The notes beneath the pieces are model-generated. The model was not told where the DNA came from and did no database searches. It saw only the letters and a list, made by a program, of their open reading frames with translations. 30,065 nucleotides of DNA, taken from assembly GCA_910579225.1 (NCBI GenBank), contig CAJTTI010000007.1:40449-70513 (forward strand). Direction: 5' to 3'. The stretch comes from an uncultured Lachnospiraceae bacterium. GTDB taxonomy: Bacteria; Bacillota; Clostridia; Lachnospirales; Lachnospiraceae. The first letter of the stretch is position 1. Every line of letters begins with the position of its first letter. Below, one piece after another: positions 16,051 to 23,201 of the stretch. A program made the translations under genes and the position numbers.

Positions 16051-18483
16051 TTATAATTCTGCATCGTCCGGGCAGAGCCTGCAGATGTCGCCCTGAATAT
16101 TTGCTTCATTCAGGTATTTTTCACAGGTGAACAGATACCAGGTGGCCATGGAATCCTCCGGATTCTCCCGGAGCACCTCGTTAAATGCGCTTCTTGCCAG
16201 ATAAAAATCATGCTGATAAAACAGGTGGATTCCCTTCTGGAACCGGGCATCCGTCTGGGCTTTGCTCCTGCCTTCCCGAAGAGGACAGGCGTCCAGCACC
16301 TCGTACAGACGAATCCGCTCCTTCGTGCCTGTGATGAGCAGATAACCAAGATAGCGCAGCGGACTGTCCAGATGTTCTCTGCTCTTGACGCTCTCCGTGA
16401 TCACCAGATGAAGATTTAAAGTCTGAAACCATCTGGCATACCGCTCCAGTTCCTCCAGTTCTCTGGACAACAGGTAGGGAATGCTGTGCTTCCTGGTGCC
16501 CGCCACCCCGTACATGTACTGGGAATAGTGCAGCAGAATTCCCGCTCTCCGGTTCTGCAAAACCTTCTGATCCTGTTCCAGAAATCCCTGAATCAGAGAG
16601 ACGCCGAACTCTATGGTGTCTCTGGAAGCTTCCAGAAACAGCACCTTCATCGTATCCAGACTGCAATCTCCGGACACAAAGAAGCCGCCGCTTCGCTCCT
16701 GGTGCTGTTCGATCAGGGATACAAAGCTGCTGATTTGCTCTGCGACTGCCTGACCGCTGCCCTCCGCCCGGTCGGAGGAGATGACCGCCACGGTCCCATG
16801 CAGCAGCACCATGTCTCCGCTGCCTACTTCCGTGATGGAATCCTTACCCAGTATCTTTTCGATATTCTTGGGCGCAAAGCGGTAGCACGACTCAAAGATC
16901 TGATACTTTGTATAGTTGATTCGGCTGATGGTCTTCCTTGTCTCCATCAGGCTGTTCCACATAAAGTCCACATCTTTTCCGTGGACGGCTTCTTTTTTAA
17001 TCTCGGTCTCGCCACTTGCCAGCATCTGCATGGCTGCCGCCAAGTGTTTTAGCTCCCTGCCCTGTAAAAGCAGCAGCCAGATACTGACCGCGCTGCCGAC
17101 CAGGAACACAAGCCCCGCGTAAAGAAACGGCGATACCAGACTCCGGAAGGGGGAGCGGAATCCATCCTCCTGCCGGGTGATTCCCAGCATCAGATATTCC
17201 GGAGACAATCCCTCTGAGGCCGCCACTCCGATCACCTGGTGGGTTCTCCCCTGGATGCCGATGAACATACTGCCCTCCCGGCCGTCGTTCGTCAGCTTAT
17301 CCAGCAGTTTCCGCGTTCCCACTCCGTAGATTTCCTCAAACATCTGTCCGTTGCGGCCGCTGACGCTGACCAAAACCCGGTGGTCTTTTCCGCTCACCAG
17401 ACAGATATCCGCGAAAATCTCTGAGATGTCATCCTGACGGACGAACCGGGACAGCTGCGCCCGCAGGGTCTCATACTCTTCTCCCTCGTAAAAATTTGCT
17501 TCCTTCGGATGATACCTCTCCGGGTTTCCCATCTCTTCGGTCAGAGCCCTGACGTAATAGCGACCGAACCGCCTGGCCTCCTCTTCTCTGGCTTTCTCCT
17601 GTATCCGCGGCACCTGCACCGCACCCGCAAGAGTGATCACCAACAGGGCCAGCTCCACCACCGCGATCGTATAGACGGTGTGACTGCGGTTCCGAAGGAC
17701 AGTCAGGAACAAAAGCAGCACCGCGTAGCCAAAGAGCAGAAGGCCCCCATAGAGAAACATCCTATCCTGACGGACCTTCATAAGCTGTCCGACGGACAGA
17801 CTTCGGTACCAGAAGGCCGCCTGAAGCTTCTCCTCCACCTGAAAGTCCCCGAGTCCGCTTCCGTCATCCAGACGGTAAAGAAATTCCCCCTTCTCATACC
17901 GGGCCTCGACCAGCATACGCCCGGAGGGCGCGCCGCCCATCTGCGACAGTTTCTTTGCGGCAGGCTCCTCTTCTTCGCTTCCCAGTTCCTTTTTGTCCAC
18001 ATAATAAGCCCCGGCGGACACCCCGTCTTCCAGCACCGCCGTCAGATAAAATCCTTTGGGTTCCGCGGTAAATCCGGTCACGATCCCCGGCTGCTGCAGG
18101 GTGAATTCCGGCGTCTTCTCCGTCATCCGTCCCTGGTCGTCATACTGCACGATCCGATATCGCCAGGACGCCGCTTCTTCGGTCTCCCTCTTTACCAGAA
18201 GTCCGTAGAGGCTGTCTTCATAGTCAATCTTTACAAAGAAACTGCCCTTTTCCACCTCGGAAGCCAGAGAGACTTCTTCCACCGCACCGTCGGAATCCAT
18301 CACATAGAGGACTCCGTCTCTCTCCATGTTTTCCACCAGATAGATCCGGTCTCCCTGCATACACCCGTCCAGATACGCGGACCTCATTCTCTCCCTGCTC
18401 CAGGTCAGACCGTCCAGGAACGCAAGAACGGCCACCGCGATCATAAAGGCAAGCGCAACGATATATGGAATCTGTTTTTTCAT
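16051..18483 (-). CDS. Membrane sensor with degenerate class III cyclase-like domain and C-terminal TPR
   Basis: An 810-residue protein with hydrophobic helices at about 7-24, 243-263, 268-289 and 451-473, separated by two soluble segments (25-240 and 294-450). The second looks like an extracytoplasmic sensor domain. After the last helix comes a HAMP-like linker (474-520), then a domain with the layout of adenylate cyclases: APKNIEKILG (537-546), MVLLHGTVAVISSDRAEG (558-575), MYGVAGTRK (657-665) and SRELEELERYA (673-683). Where active enzymes have a metal-binding F-x-D-I motif, this has VISSD, and the GDxVNxAxRL-type segment is also altered, so catalysis is unlikely. A TPR-like hairpin follows (749-790). 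AAAGGA lies 9 bases before the ATG. A signal-receiving scaffold role is inferred. Confidence 0.8.
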   Translation of the reverse strand: MKKQIPYIVALAFMIAVAVLAFLDGLTWSRERMRSAYLDGCMQGDRIYLVENMERDGVLYVMDSDGAVEEVSLASEVEKGSFFVKIDYEDSLYGLLVKRETEEAASWRYRIVQYDDQGRMTEKTPEFTLQQPGIVTGFTAEPKGFYLTAVLEDGVSAGAYYVDKKELGSEEEEPAAKKLSQMGGAPSGRMLVEARYEKGEFLYRLDDGSGLGDFQVEEKLQAAFWYRSLSVGQLMKVRQDRMFLYGGLLLFGYAVLLLFLTVLRNRSHTVYTIAVVELALLVITLAGAVQVPRIQEKAREEEARRFGRYYVRALTEEMGNPERYHPKEANFYEGEEYETLRAQLSRFVRQDDISEIFADICLVSGKDHRVLVSVSGRNGQMFEEIYGVGTRKLLDKLTNDGREGSMFIGIQGRTHQVIGVAASEGLSPEYLMLGITRQEDGFRSPFRSLVSPFLYAGLVFLVGSAVSIWLLLLQGRELKHLAAAMQMLASGETEIKKEAVHGKDVDFMWNSLMETRKTISRINYTKYQIFESCYRFAPKNIEKILGKDSITEVGSGDMVLLHGTVAVISSDRAEGSGQAVAEQISSFVSLIEQHQERSGGFFVSGDCSLDTMKVLFLEASRDTIEFGVSLIQGFLEQDQKVLQNRRAGILLHYSQYMYGVAGTRKHSIPYLLSRELEELERYARWFQTLNLHLVITESVKSREHLDSPLRYLGYLLITGTKERIRLYEVLDACPLREGRSKAQTDARFQKGIHLFYQHDFYLARSAFNEVLRENPEDSMATWYLFTCEKYLNEANIQGDICRLCPDDAEL

Positions 18484-18504
18484 AAAGCTTTATCCTTTCG
18501 CCGA

Positions 18505-19350
18505 TTATCTGACCAGTGTCTCGGTCCCGATGATCTTAAATCCATTAAAAAGAAGGCGAAGCCATGGTATATCTCCCAGAAACAGCTGAGATAGCAAGGA
18601 GAGAAGCACCAGCGCCGCAAGCACTGCGCACAGATACAGAAGAACCCGGAACAGTCCGTCCTGATTGCGCCGAAACCATCCCGCCGCTCTTTTTCTGAAC
18701 CCCATCTTCTGTCCGGGCGCCGCCGTAATCCGGATATCCTTGTACAGTTCCATGAGCTGCCCGTAACTTTTCCGTGCGATCTTTTTCTCCAGAAGACGGT
18801 AGCTAAACGCCTTCTGAGAAGCCTTGGGCTTTAAGAGATCCCGCAGAATCGACGCGCACTGCACCGCACAGTCCCGCTCGGTTTTCCCCGGGTCCAGCTC
18901 CTCCAGATCAATCTGATAGCCCAGACAGACCGTATGATCTTTCGACAGATGAAGCTGTCCCTGCTCCAGAATCAGATACAGAAGCGGATAGGGCAGATTG
19001 GAAGTAATACAGGCCATAATGATGCCAAAGCACACATTCTCACATTCCGTCAGCGTGTAGGACTCTCCCATGTAAAATTCCTTCAGCGGCCGTTCCTGCT
19101 GGTAGGCAAACACCATACAGAAGGCGCCCTGATCGGAAAAGCAGTCAATATAGGAGTCCTGGGCCGCAAGTCCTGCCTGTTCAAATACTTCCAGATAGGT
19201 CTTGACCATCTCATGCTCCCTGATCACCAGCAGCGTGTACAGATTCCGGGCAGAGGTATGCAGATCCTCACATATGACGATGTCGTTCGTCCTGCCTTTT
19301 TTCACAATGCGGACACATCGAAGCTTCATCTTCTGTGACTGATAGAACAT
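18505..19350 (-). CDS. Pseudokinase-like protein with a C-terminal membrane helix
   Basis: The start at 19350 follows the stop of the upstream gene by two bases and has an AGAGG site; a longer reading frame to 19416 would overlap that gene. The 281-residue product has an N-terminal region whose order of segments follows a protein kinase fold: YTLLVIREHEMVKTYLEVFE, a DCFSDQGAFCMVFAYQQERPL hinge-like block given here at its 20-odd residue core, then LLYLILEQGQLHLSKDH where kinases carry the HRD loop. HRD and DFG are both absent. A basic stretch precedes one membrane helix (about 231-253), and the last 25 residues would be outside. The overall shape recalls EssB/YukC, the pseudokinase anchor of type VII secretion, but I see this as analogy only. 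The fold call is tentative. Confidence 0.72.
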   Translation of the reverse strand: MFYQSQKMKLRCVRIVKKGRTNDIVICEDLHTSARNLYTLLVIREHEMVKTYLEVFEQAGLAAQDSYIDCFSDQGAFCMVFAYQQERPLKEFYMGESYTLTECENVCFGIIMACITSNLPYPLLYLILEQGQLHLSKDHTVCLGYQIDLEELDPGKTERDCAVQCASILRDLLKPKASQKAFSYRLLEKKIARKSYGQLMELYKDIRITAAPGQKMGFRKRAAGWFRRNQDGLFRVLLYLCAVLAALVLLSLLSQLFLGDIPWLRLLFNGFKIIGTETLVR

Positions 19351-19352
19351 CT

Positions 19353-21146
19353 CTAAGCCTCTTTCTTCTTCACGATAGCATAAGCATAGGTGCAGATCAC
19401 CGGCATATCGATGCAATAGATCCGGATCTCATAGACGCCTTCCTTCGCAGGCGCGGTATAGACGCCGTCCGACGTGATCTCACCGCTCCCCGGATCTGTC
19501 AGTTCATATGCCACACTGCAGCTGTCCATATTGTGGTACTTCACATGGAAATAATGACTCTCTCTGGTGCCCATCACCACCGTAGGCGTATCAACGGAGA
19601 TACTCTTTCCGCTGTGATTCTCCATCAGTCCCAGGTCATTGCCTGCCGGGAAACGGATCGCCACCCAGCGGTAGGTCAGCACCAGATAGTCTACATTCTG
19701 GAGAAGCCGTACAGCCACCACAAAGCTTCCCTTGTCATTCATTACTTTGACCGCCGTCTCCGCGTCCGCTGCCATGGAATTCTCGCTCTGAAAGAGCTCC
19801 GTGCTCCCGTAGATGGTGTTTCTTGCGCTGGTCTTAAGGGCCGGGTCATCTGTGATATACTCATAGCCGATATCCACGTAGACGTTTCCGCTGCCCAGGC
19901 CGTGCATGATCTCGCCGGAATACCGGATATCGCCTCTCTTTGCCGACTCCCCCAGGGGAATCTCCAGAATACCCGTGGCGACCTCCGGCGTCCTGCCCCC
20001 GGGCAGCGCCGGGTTCTGGCTGGGCAGACGCTCCGGAAAAACGTCGTCGTCTTTTAAAAGCACCGGTTCTTTCATAAAATACTCCAGGTATTCGTTCCGC
20101 AGCATCTCCTGGGCCGGGGCCGTGATGTAGGTCTTCACCCCTTTTTCGATCACTTCCTCAATGATGTAGGCATTCTCGGTCCGCACCAGCTTTAGATCCG
20201 CCAGACGGATGTAATCCCGCACATCTCCCATACTCTTCATCTCCAGGCTCATGCGGCCGATCTCCCGGCTTACCAGCTCTCTGGGACGGCAGTCCGCGAT
20301 CATCACCCGGACCGAACACCCGGAGGGCGCTTCCTGGAGGATTCCATTGATATGTACCCGGGCCGTTCCGCTCTTTAAAAGAACCGTCGTATCCAGCATC
20401 GTTACATCCTGAGTGGTCAGCCAGTATTCTTTTTTCAGGGAATCCCCTTCCGCCAGGGACACGTCGGAAAGCTCGATTTCCACCTCATGCTCTCCCTCCG
20501 GCGTCAGAAACACCGGAATCTGCAGAATTCCGTGGTAGCTGAGAGTCTTGTGAGCAGGCGATCGCTTTTCCGCCTGCACTTCCAGCTTGACGTTCCTTCC
20601 TTTGCAGACCGTGGCCGGCATCACCAGCCGGACCGCAAAATCTTCATCCTCATACAGGACTCCTTCCGTCAGAAACTCACTTTCCATCCGGTAGGCAGCC
20701 GACGCTTCTTCCTGTTCCATCAAAAACAACTGATAGTTCTCGCTGATCCGGTTATATTCGTATTCATGACCTTCTTCCCCGGTTCCCGCATTCATCGTGT
20801 ACACGGTATGGACCGGATCCTCCTTATAACGCAGGCAGAGACTCGCCATATTCGTATGTAATGTCTCAAATCCTTCCACCGCCGACAGTTTTTTCACCAC
20901 GGAGGATTCCATGATAATCTCCCGTCCCACGCCGTCGATGGCCACTCCGCTCTCAATCAGGACGGACAGATCATCCAGGCTGAAAACGCCAAAGCCGCAG
21001 ACCACCCCGCTGCCGTACATCAGGCTGTTGATGAATCTGCGCTTGTTGTTAAAATACGTCTGCTCCGCCTGAAAATCGGAGGACGTCAGCATCTTTCCGG
21101 AATAATAGCGGTTCCGCTCGAATGGATATAATTTCGTATTATTCAT
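19353..21146 (-). CDS. eCIS-associated baseplate/fibre-like protein, first gene of the operon
   Basis: A 597-residue protein with no signal peptide. Its first 60 residues (RNRYYSGKMLTSSDF, then EQTYFNNKRRFINSLMYGSG, then VVCGFGV) match a motif I recall at the N-terminus of proteins in many eCIS clusters, where it marks a particle-associated structural protein. The central part is a series of beta-rich domains. Residues 540-597 look like a small Ig-like domain (SGEITSDGVYTAPAKEGVYEI). It is the first gene after the candidate operon promoter, with an AGGAAGG ribosome site. Its likely place is the baseplate or a fibre, but it could instead link the particle to the membrane proteins encoded next to it. 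The motif is solid, the exact role inferred. Confidence 0.75.
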   Translation of the reverse strand: MNNTKLYPFERNRYYSGKMLTSSDFQAEQTYFNNKRRFINSLMYGSGVVCGFGVFSLDDLSVLIESGVAIDGVGREIIMESSVVKKLSAVEGFETLHTNMASLCLRYKEDPVHTVYTMNAGTGEEGHEYEYNRISENYQLFLMEQEEASAAYRMESEFLTEGVLYEDEDFAVRLVMPATVCKGRNVKLEVQAEKRSPAHKTLSYHGILQIPVFLTPEGEHEVEIELSDVSLAEGDSLKKEYWLTTQDVTMLDTTVLLKSGTARVHINGILQEAPSGCSVRVMIADCRPRELVSREIGRMSLEMKSMGDVRDYIRLADLKLVRTENAYIIEEVIEKGVKTYITAPAQEMLRNEYLEYFMKEPVLLKDDDVFPERLPSQNPALPGGRTPEVATGILEIPLGESAKRGDIRYSGEIMHGLGSGNVYVDIGYEYITDDPALKTSARNTIYGSTELFQSENSMAADAETAVKVMNDKGSFVVAVRLLQNVDYLVLTYRWVAIRFPAGNDLGLMENHSGKSISVDTPTVVMGTRESHYFHVKYHNMDSCSVAYELTDPGSGEITSDGVYTAPAKEGVYEIRIYCIDMPVICTYAYAIVKKKEA

Positions 21147-21191
21147 AACTCTTACCTTCCTGATGGATGATGGATGTACTCTTTGAACAAA

Positions 21192-21220
21192 ATTTTATCA
21201 AACCCCTTTTGAAAAAGCCA
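21192..21220 (-). promoter_or_regulatory. Candidate promoter of the contractile injection operon
   Basis: Read on the minus strand, TGATAAAAT gives an extended -10 (TAAAAT, 21192-21197, preceded by TG-A). The -35 region 17 bases upstream (TGGCTT, 21215-21220) is poor, which would suit an activated promoter. It lies after the histidine kinase terminator and about 40 bases before the first operon gene. Confidence 0.4.
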
Positions 21221-21237
21221 CTACCCAAAAAGGTAGT
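21220..21237. promoter_or_regulatory. Inverted repeat overlapping the -35 region of the operon promoter (possible operator)
   Basis: Perfect six-base arms, ACTACC and GGTAGT, separated by six bases. The centre lies about 36 bases upstream of the -10 hexamer start, so a bound regulator could contact RNA polymerase. There is no T-run on the operon strand after it, so it is not a terminator. Confidence 0.4.
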
Positions 21238-21278
21238 CATCCCCTGGTACATACCATTTGCAGTGCTTTCAAAGACAC

Positions 21279-21314
21279 AAAAAAAGGATATTGCAGCACA
21301 TATCTGCAACATCC
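21279..21314 (-). terminator. Intrinsic terminator of the histidine kinase gene
   Basis: On the minus strand an 11-base-pair stem (GGATGTTGCAG with CTGCAATATCC, one mismatch), a seven-base loop and seven T follow 8 bases after the kinase stop codon. It separates kinase transcription from the injection operon. Confidence 0.88.
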
Positions 21315-21322
21315 TCTTCTGG

Positions 21323-22834
21323 TCACGAACCAGCCTGATCATCCAGATCAAACCAGAACTCCACGCCATTTTCATAATTGACCGCGCCATAGCCCCGGTG
21401 CATGGATTCCAGGATCGCTTTGACGATGGAAAGCCCCACGCCGCTGCCCCCGTATTCCCGGGTCCGCGCCTTGTCGACTTTATAAAATTTCTCCCAGATC
21501 CGGTCAAGATCTTCCTCGGGAATCGGCCGCCCCGTATTAAACACGCCTACCCGCACGGTGTTCTCCTGCCTCTTGACCGTGACTTTGATGACCCGCTCCC
21601 CGTCCACATGGTTCAGCGCATTACTGATGTAATTGTTCATGACCTCCTGAAGCTTATATTCATTAGCCCATACATAGACCGGCTTTTGTTGTTCGTAGAT
21701 CAGCTTTACCTGCTTTTGCTCGAATAAAATCCCGGCGGACTGGAGCATATTGTGAATCATCAGCGCCAGATCAAACCGCTCCATCTTCACCACCTCGCCA
21801 CCGAACTCCAGTTCGTTCAGTGTCAGCAGGTTCTTCACCATCTGATTCATTTTGGACGCCTCGTCCATAATAACTTCACAATAGAAATTTCGACTGTCCG
21901 GATCGTCGTTGATACACTCCTTTAATCCTTCGGCATACCCCTGGATCAGGGCGATGGGAGTCTTCAACTCATGGGATACATTGGAGAGAAACTCCTTACG
22001 GATCTCATCAGTTTTTGTCTTCTGTTCAATATCCTTCTGCAGTTCGTTGTTTGCCGTCTTCAACTCGGATATCGTCCGTTCCAGCGTCTCTGAAAGTCGG
22101 TTCATATGATTGCCCAGGAAAGTAATCTCATCCTCTTTGTCGCCGGAAAACTTTACGTCAAAGTCCAGATCGCTCATCCGTTCTGACAGCTTCGCCAGCT
22201 CCAAGAGCGGCTCTGCGATCCTCTTCGCCAGCAATTGGATGATCAGAGCGCCGGCCACCAGAACGGTAAGCCCAACGTACAGAAGAAACCGATTGGCCAG
22301 CTGCACGCTCTCCCGGATAGGCTCCAGGGCCGTCCGCATGAGAAAAAGTTCCCCGCTCTTCAGCGAACCGGTCATCTCCAGATACTCGATCCCAGAATAA
22401 ATATCCGTATTCATCCAGATCTCATAAGTGCCCGATTCCTCCAGAATACCGTCCTTTCCACCCGGTGAGAACTGCCCGAACAGATACATATAGAGTCTGT
22501 TCCTCATCAGTTCATAGTTTTTCATGGTGTAAATCTTCACCTGACCGTTATAGCCCATGACCAAAAGACTGATATCATTGGTCTCACAGATCACTCCCAG
22601 CTCTTCGATAAATCCAGCCTCTTCCAGCGTCTCCGTTCCCGAAGCTTCGTCAAGCTTCCCATATGCTTCTTTTAAGATTTCTTCCTTGTTGCCCACATAA
22701 TACTGCTCCAGAAAAAAATTGTTGGCAAGCCAACAGGCGGTCAGTGCGGCCAAAAGCACTACAGAAAACAGTATGGTCATCTTTTTACGGATCGAGTGTT
22801 TGATCTGCAATGGTTTTTTCTCTGTCCAGGACAT
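21323..22834 (-). CDS. Membrane sensor histidine kinase without an adjacent response regulator
   Basis: A 503-residue kinase: membrane helices at about 20-40 and 183-203, an extracytoplasmic domain between them (41-182), HAMP (204-256), a short coiled coil, an H-box with SNVSHELKTP (phospho-acceptor His288), an N-box NNYISNALNH (400-409), a G1-like GVFNTG, an F-box FYKVDKAR and a G2 GSGVGLSI (463-470). All catalytic motifs are intact. Genes of this type are nearly always paired with a response regulator, usually just upstream; here only an 18-codon ORF lies there, and the downstream gene is a structural protein. The start has no strong ribosome site of its own, so coupling to that small ORF is likely. 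It may control the injection operon through an unlinked regulator, but this is inference from position only. Confidence 0.93.
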   Translation of the reverse strand: MSWTEKKPLQIKHSIRKKMTILFSVVLLAALTACWLANNFFLEQYYVGNKEEILKEAYGKLDEASGTETLEEAGFIEELGVICETNDISLLVMGYNGQVKIYTMKNYELMRNRLYMYLFGQFSPGGKDGILEESGTYEIWMNTDIYSGIEYLEMTGSLKSGELFLMRTALEPIRESVQLANRFLLYVGLTVLVAGALIIQLLAKRIAEPLLELAKLSERMSDLDFDVKFSGDKEDEITFLGNHMNRLSETLERTISELKTANNELQKDIEQKTKTDEIRKEFLSNVSHELKTPIALIQGYAEGLKECINDDPDSRNFYCEVIMDEASKMNQMVKNLLTLNELEFGGEVVKMERFDLALMIHNMLQSAGILFEQKQVKLIYEQQKPVYVWANEYKLQEVMNNYISNALNHVDGERVIKVTVKRQENTVRVGVFNTGRPIPEEDLDRIWEKFYKVDKARTREYGGSGVGLSIVKAILESMHRGYGAVNYENGVEFWFDLDDQAGS

Positions 22835-22835
22835 T

Positions 22836-22892
22836 TTATTGCTGGTCTTTTCCCCTTGCTATTTTGGTATTCTGTCTTTCTTTATCTGCCAT
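22836..22892 (-). CDS. 18-codon ORF upstream of the histidine kinase (leader peptide or gene remnant)
   Basis: An ATG preceded by AAAGGAGGAA, the best ribosome site in this area, opens a frame MADKERQNTKIARGKDQQ that ends one base before the kinase ATG (TAAAATG). It could be a translational coupling leader. It could also be what remains of a response regulator after an internal deletion, since the first residues resemble a regulator N-terminus. I cannot decide between these. Confidence 0.4.
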   Translation of the reverse strand: MADKERQNTKIARGKDQQ

Positions 22893-22966
22893 TTACGTAT
22901 TCCTCCTTTTCCTGCCAAATAGTCTGCTAAATACGATCAAATTCTCTTGTCTTCTCCGGTAACCAT

Positions 22967-22995
22967 ATTGTATCACTTTTATTAGCTGCCATCAA
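22967..22995 (-). promoter_or_regulatory. Sigma-A promoter for the histidine kinase
   Basis: TTGATG (22990-22995), a 17-base spacer and TACAAT (22967-22972) on the minus strand. Predicted transcription starts near 22960, about 68 bases before the 18-codon ORF. Confidence 0.7.
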
Positions 22996-23130
22996 TCCTT
23001 TCCAATGACTTGCGCTTCCGACAGAAAGAGCCCGCATAAATCAAACCTATATTCACATCTCAACTGGGACACGGCATCGCCTGCCGCAAAACACCTTATA
23101 GTACAGATGGCAGAATAAGAACAGAGCTCT

Positions 23131-23160
23131 GAGAAAAGGCGGAGCTACATATGCTCCGCC
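23131..23160 (-). terminator. Terminator of the hydrogenase operon
   Basis: An eight-base-pair perfect stem (GGCGGAGC/GCTCCGCC) with a seven-base loop, followed on the minus strand by TTTTCTC, 42 bases after the hydA stop. The plus-strand side is also T-rich, so it may work both ways. Between 22996 and 23130 I see no gene. Confidence 0.85.
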
Positions 23161-23201
23161 TTCTTTCTTGTATCATTTATTACCTTCTCATAAAACAAGC
23201 T

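Noticed and set aside
2950..21146. Prophage or R-type pyocin
   Set aside because: Sheath and tube genes alone could suggest a phage, but DUF4255, DUF4280, DUF6760 and the eCIS-type first gene are present, and no capsid, terminase, integrase, holin or lysin gene is visible.
9452..21146. Type VI secretion system
   Set aside because: No TssB/TssC pair, Hcp-type tube, ClpV or TssJLM membrane complex. The sheath is a single phage-type protein and the membrane proteins are unrelated.
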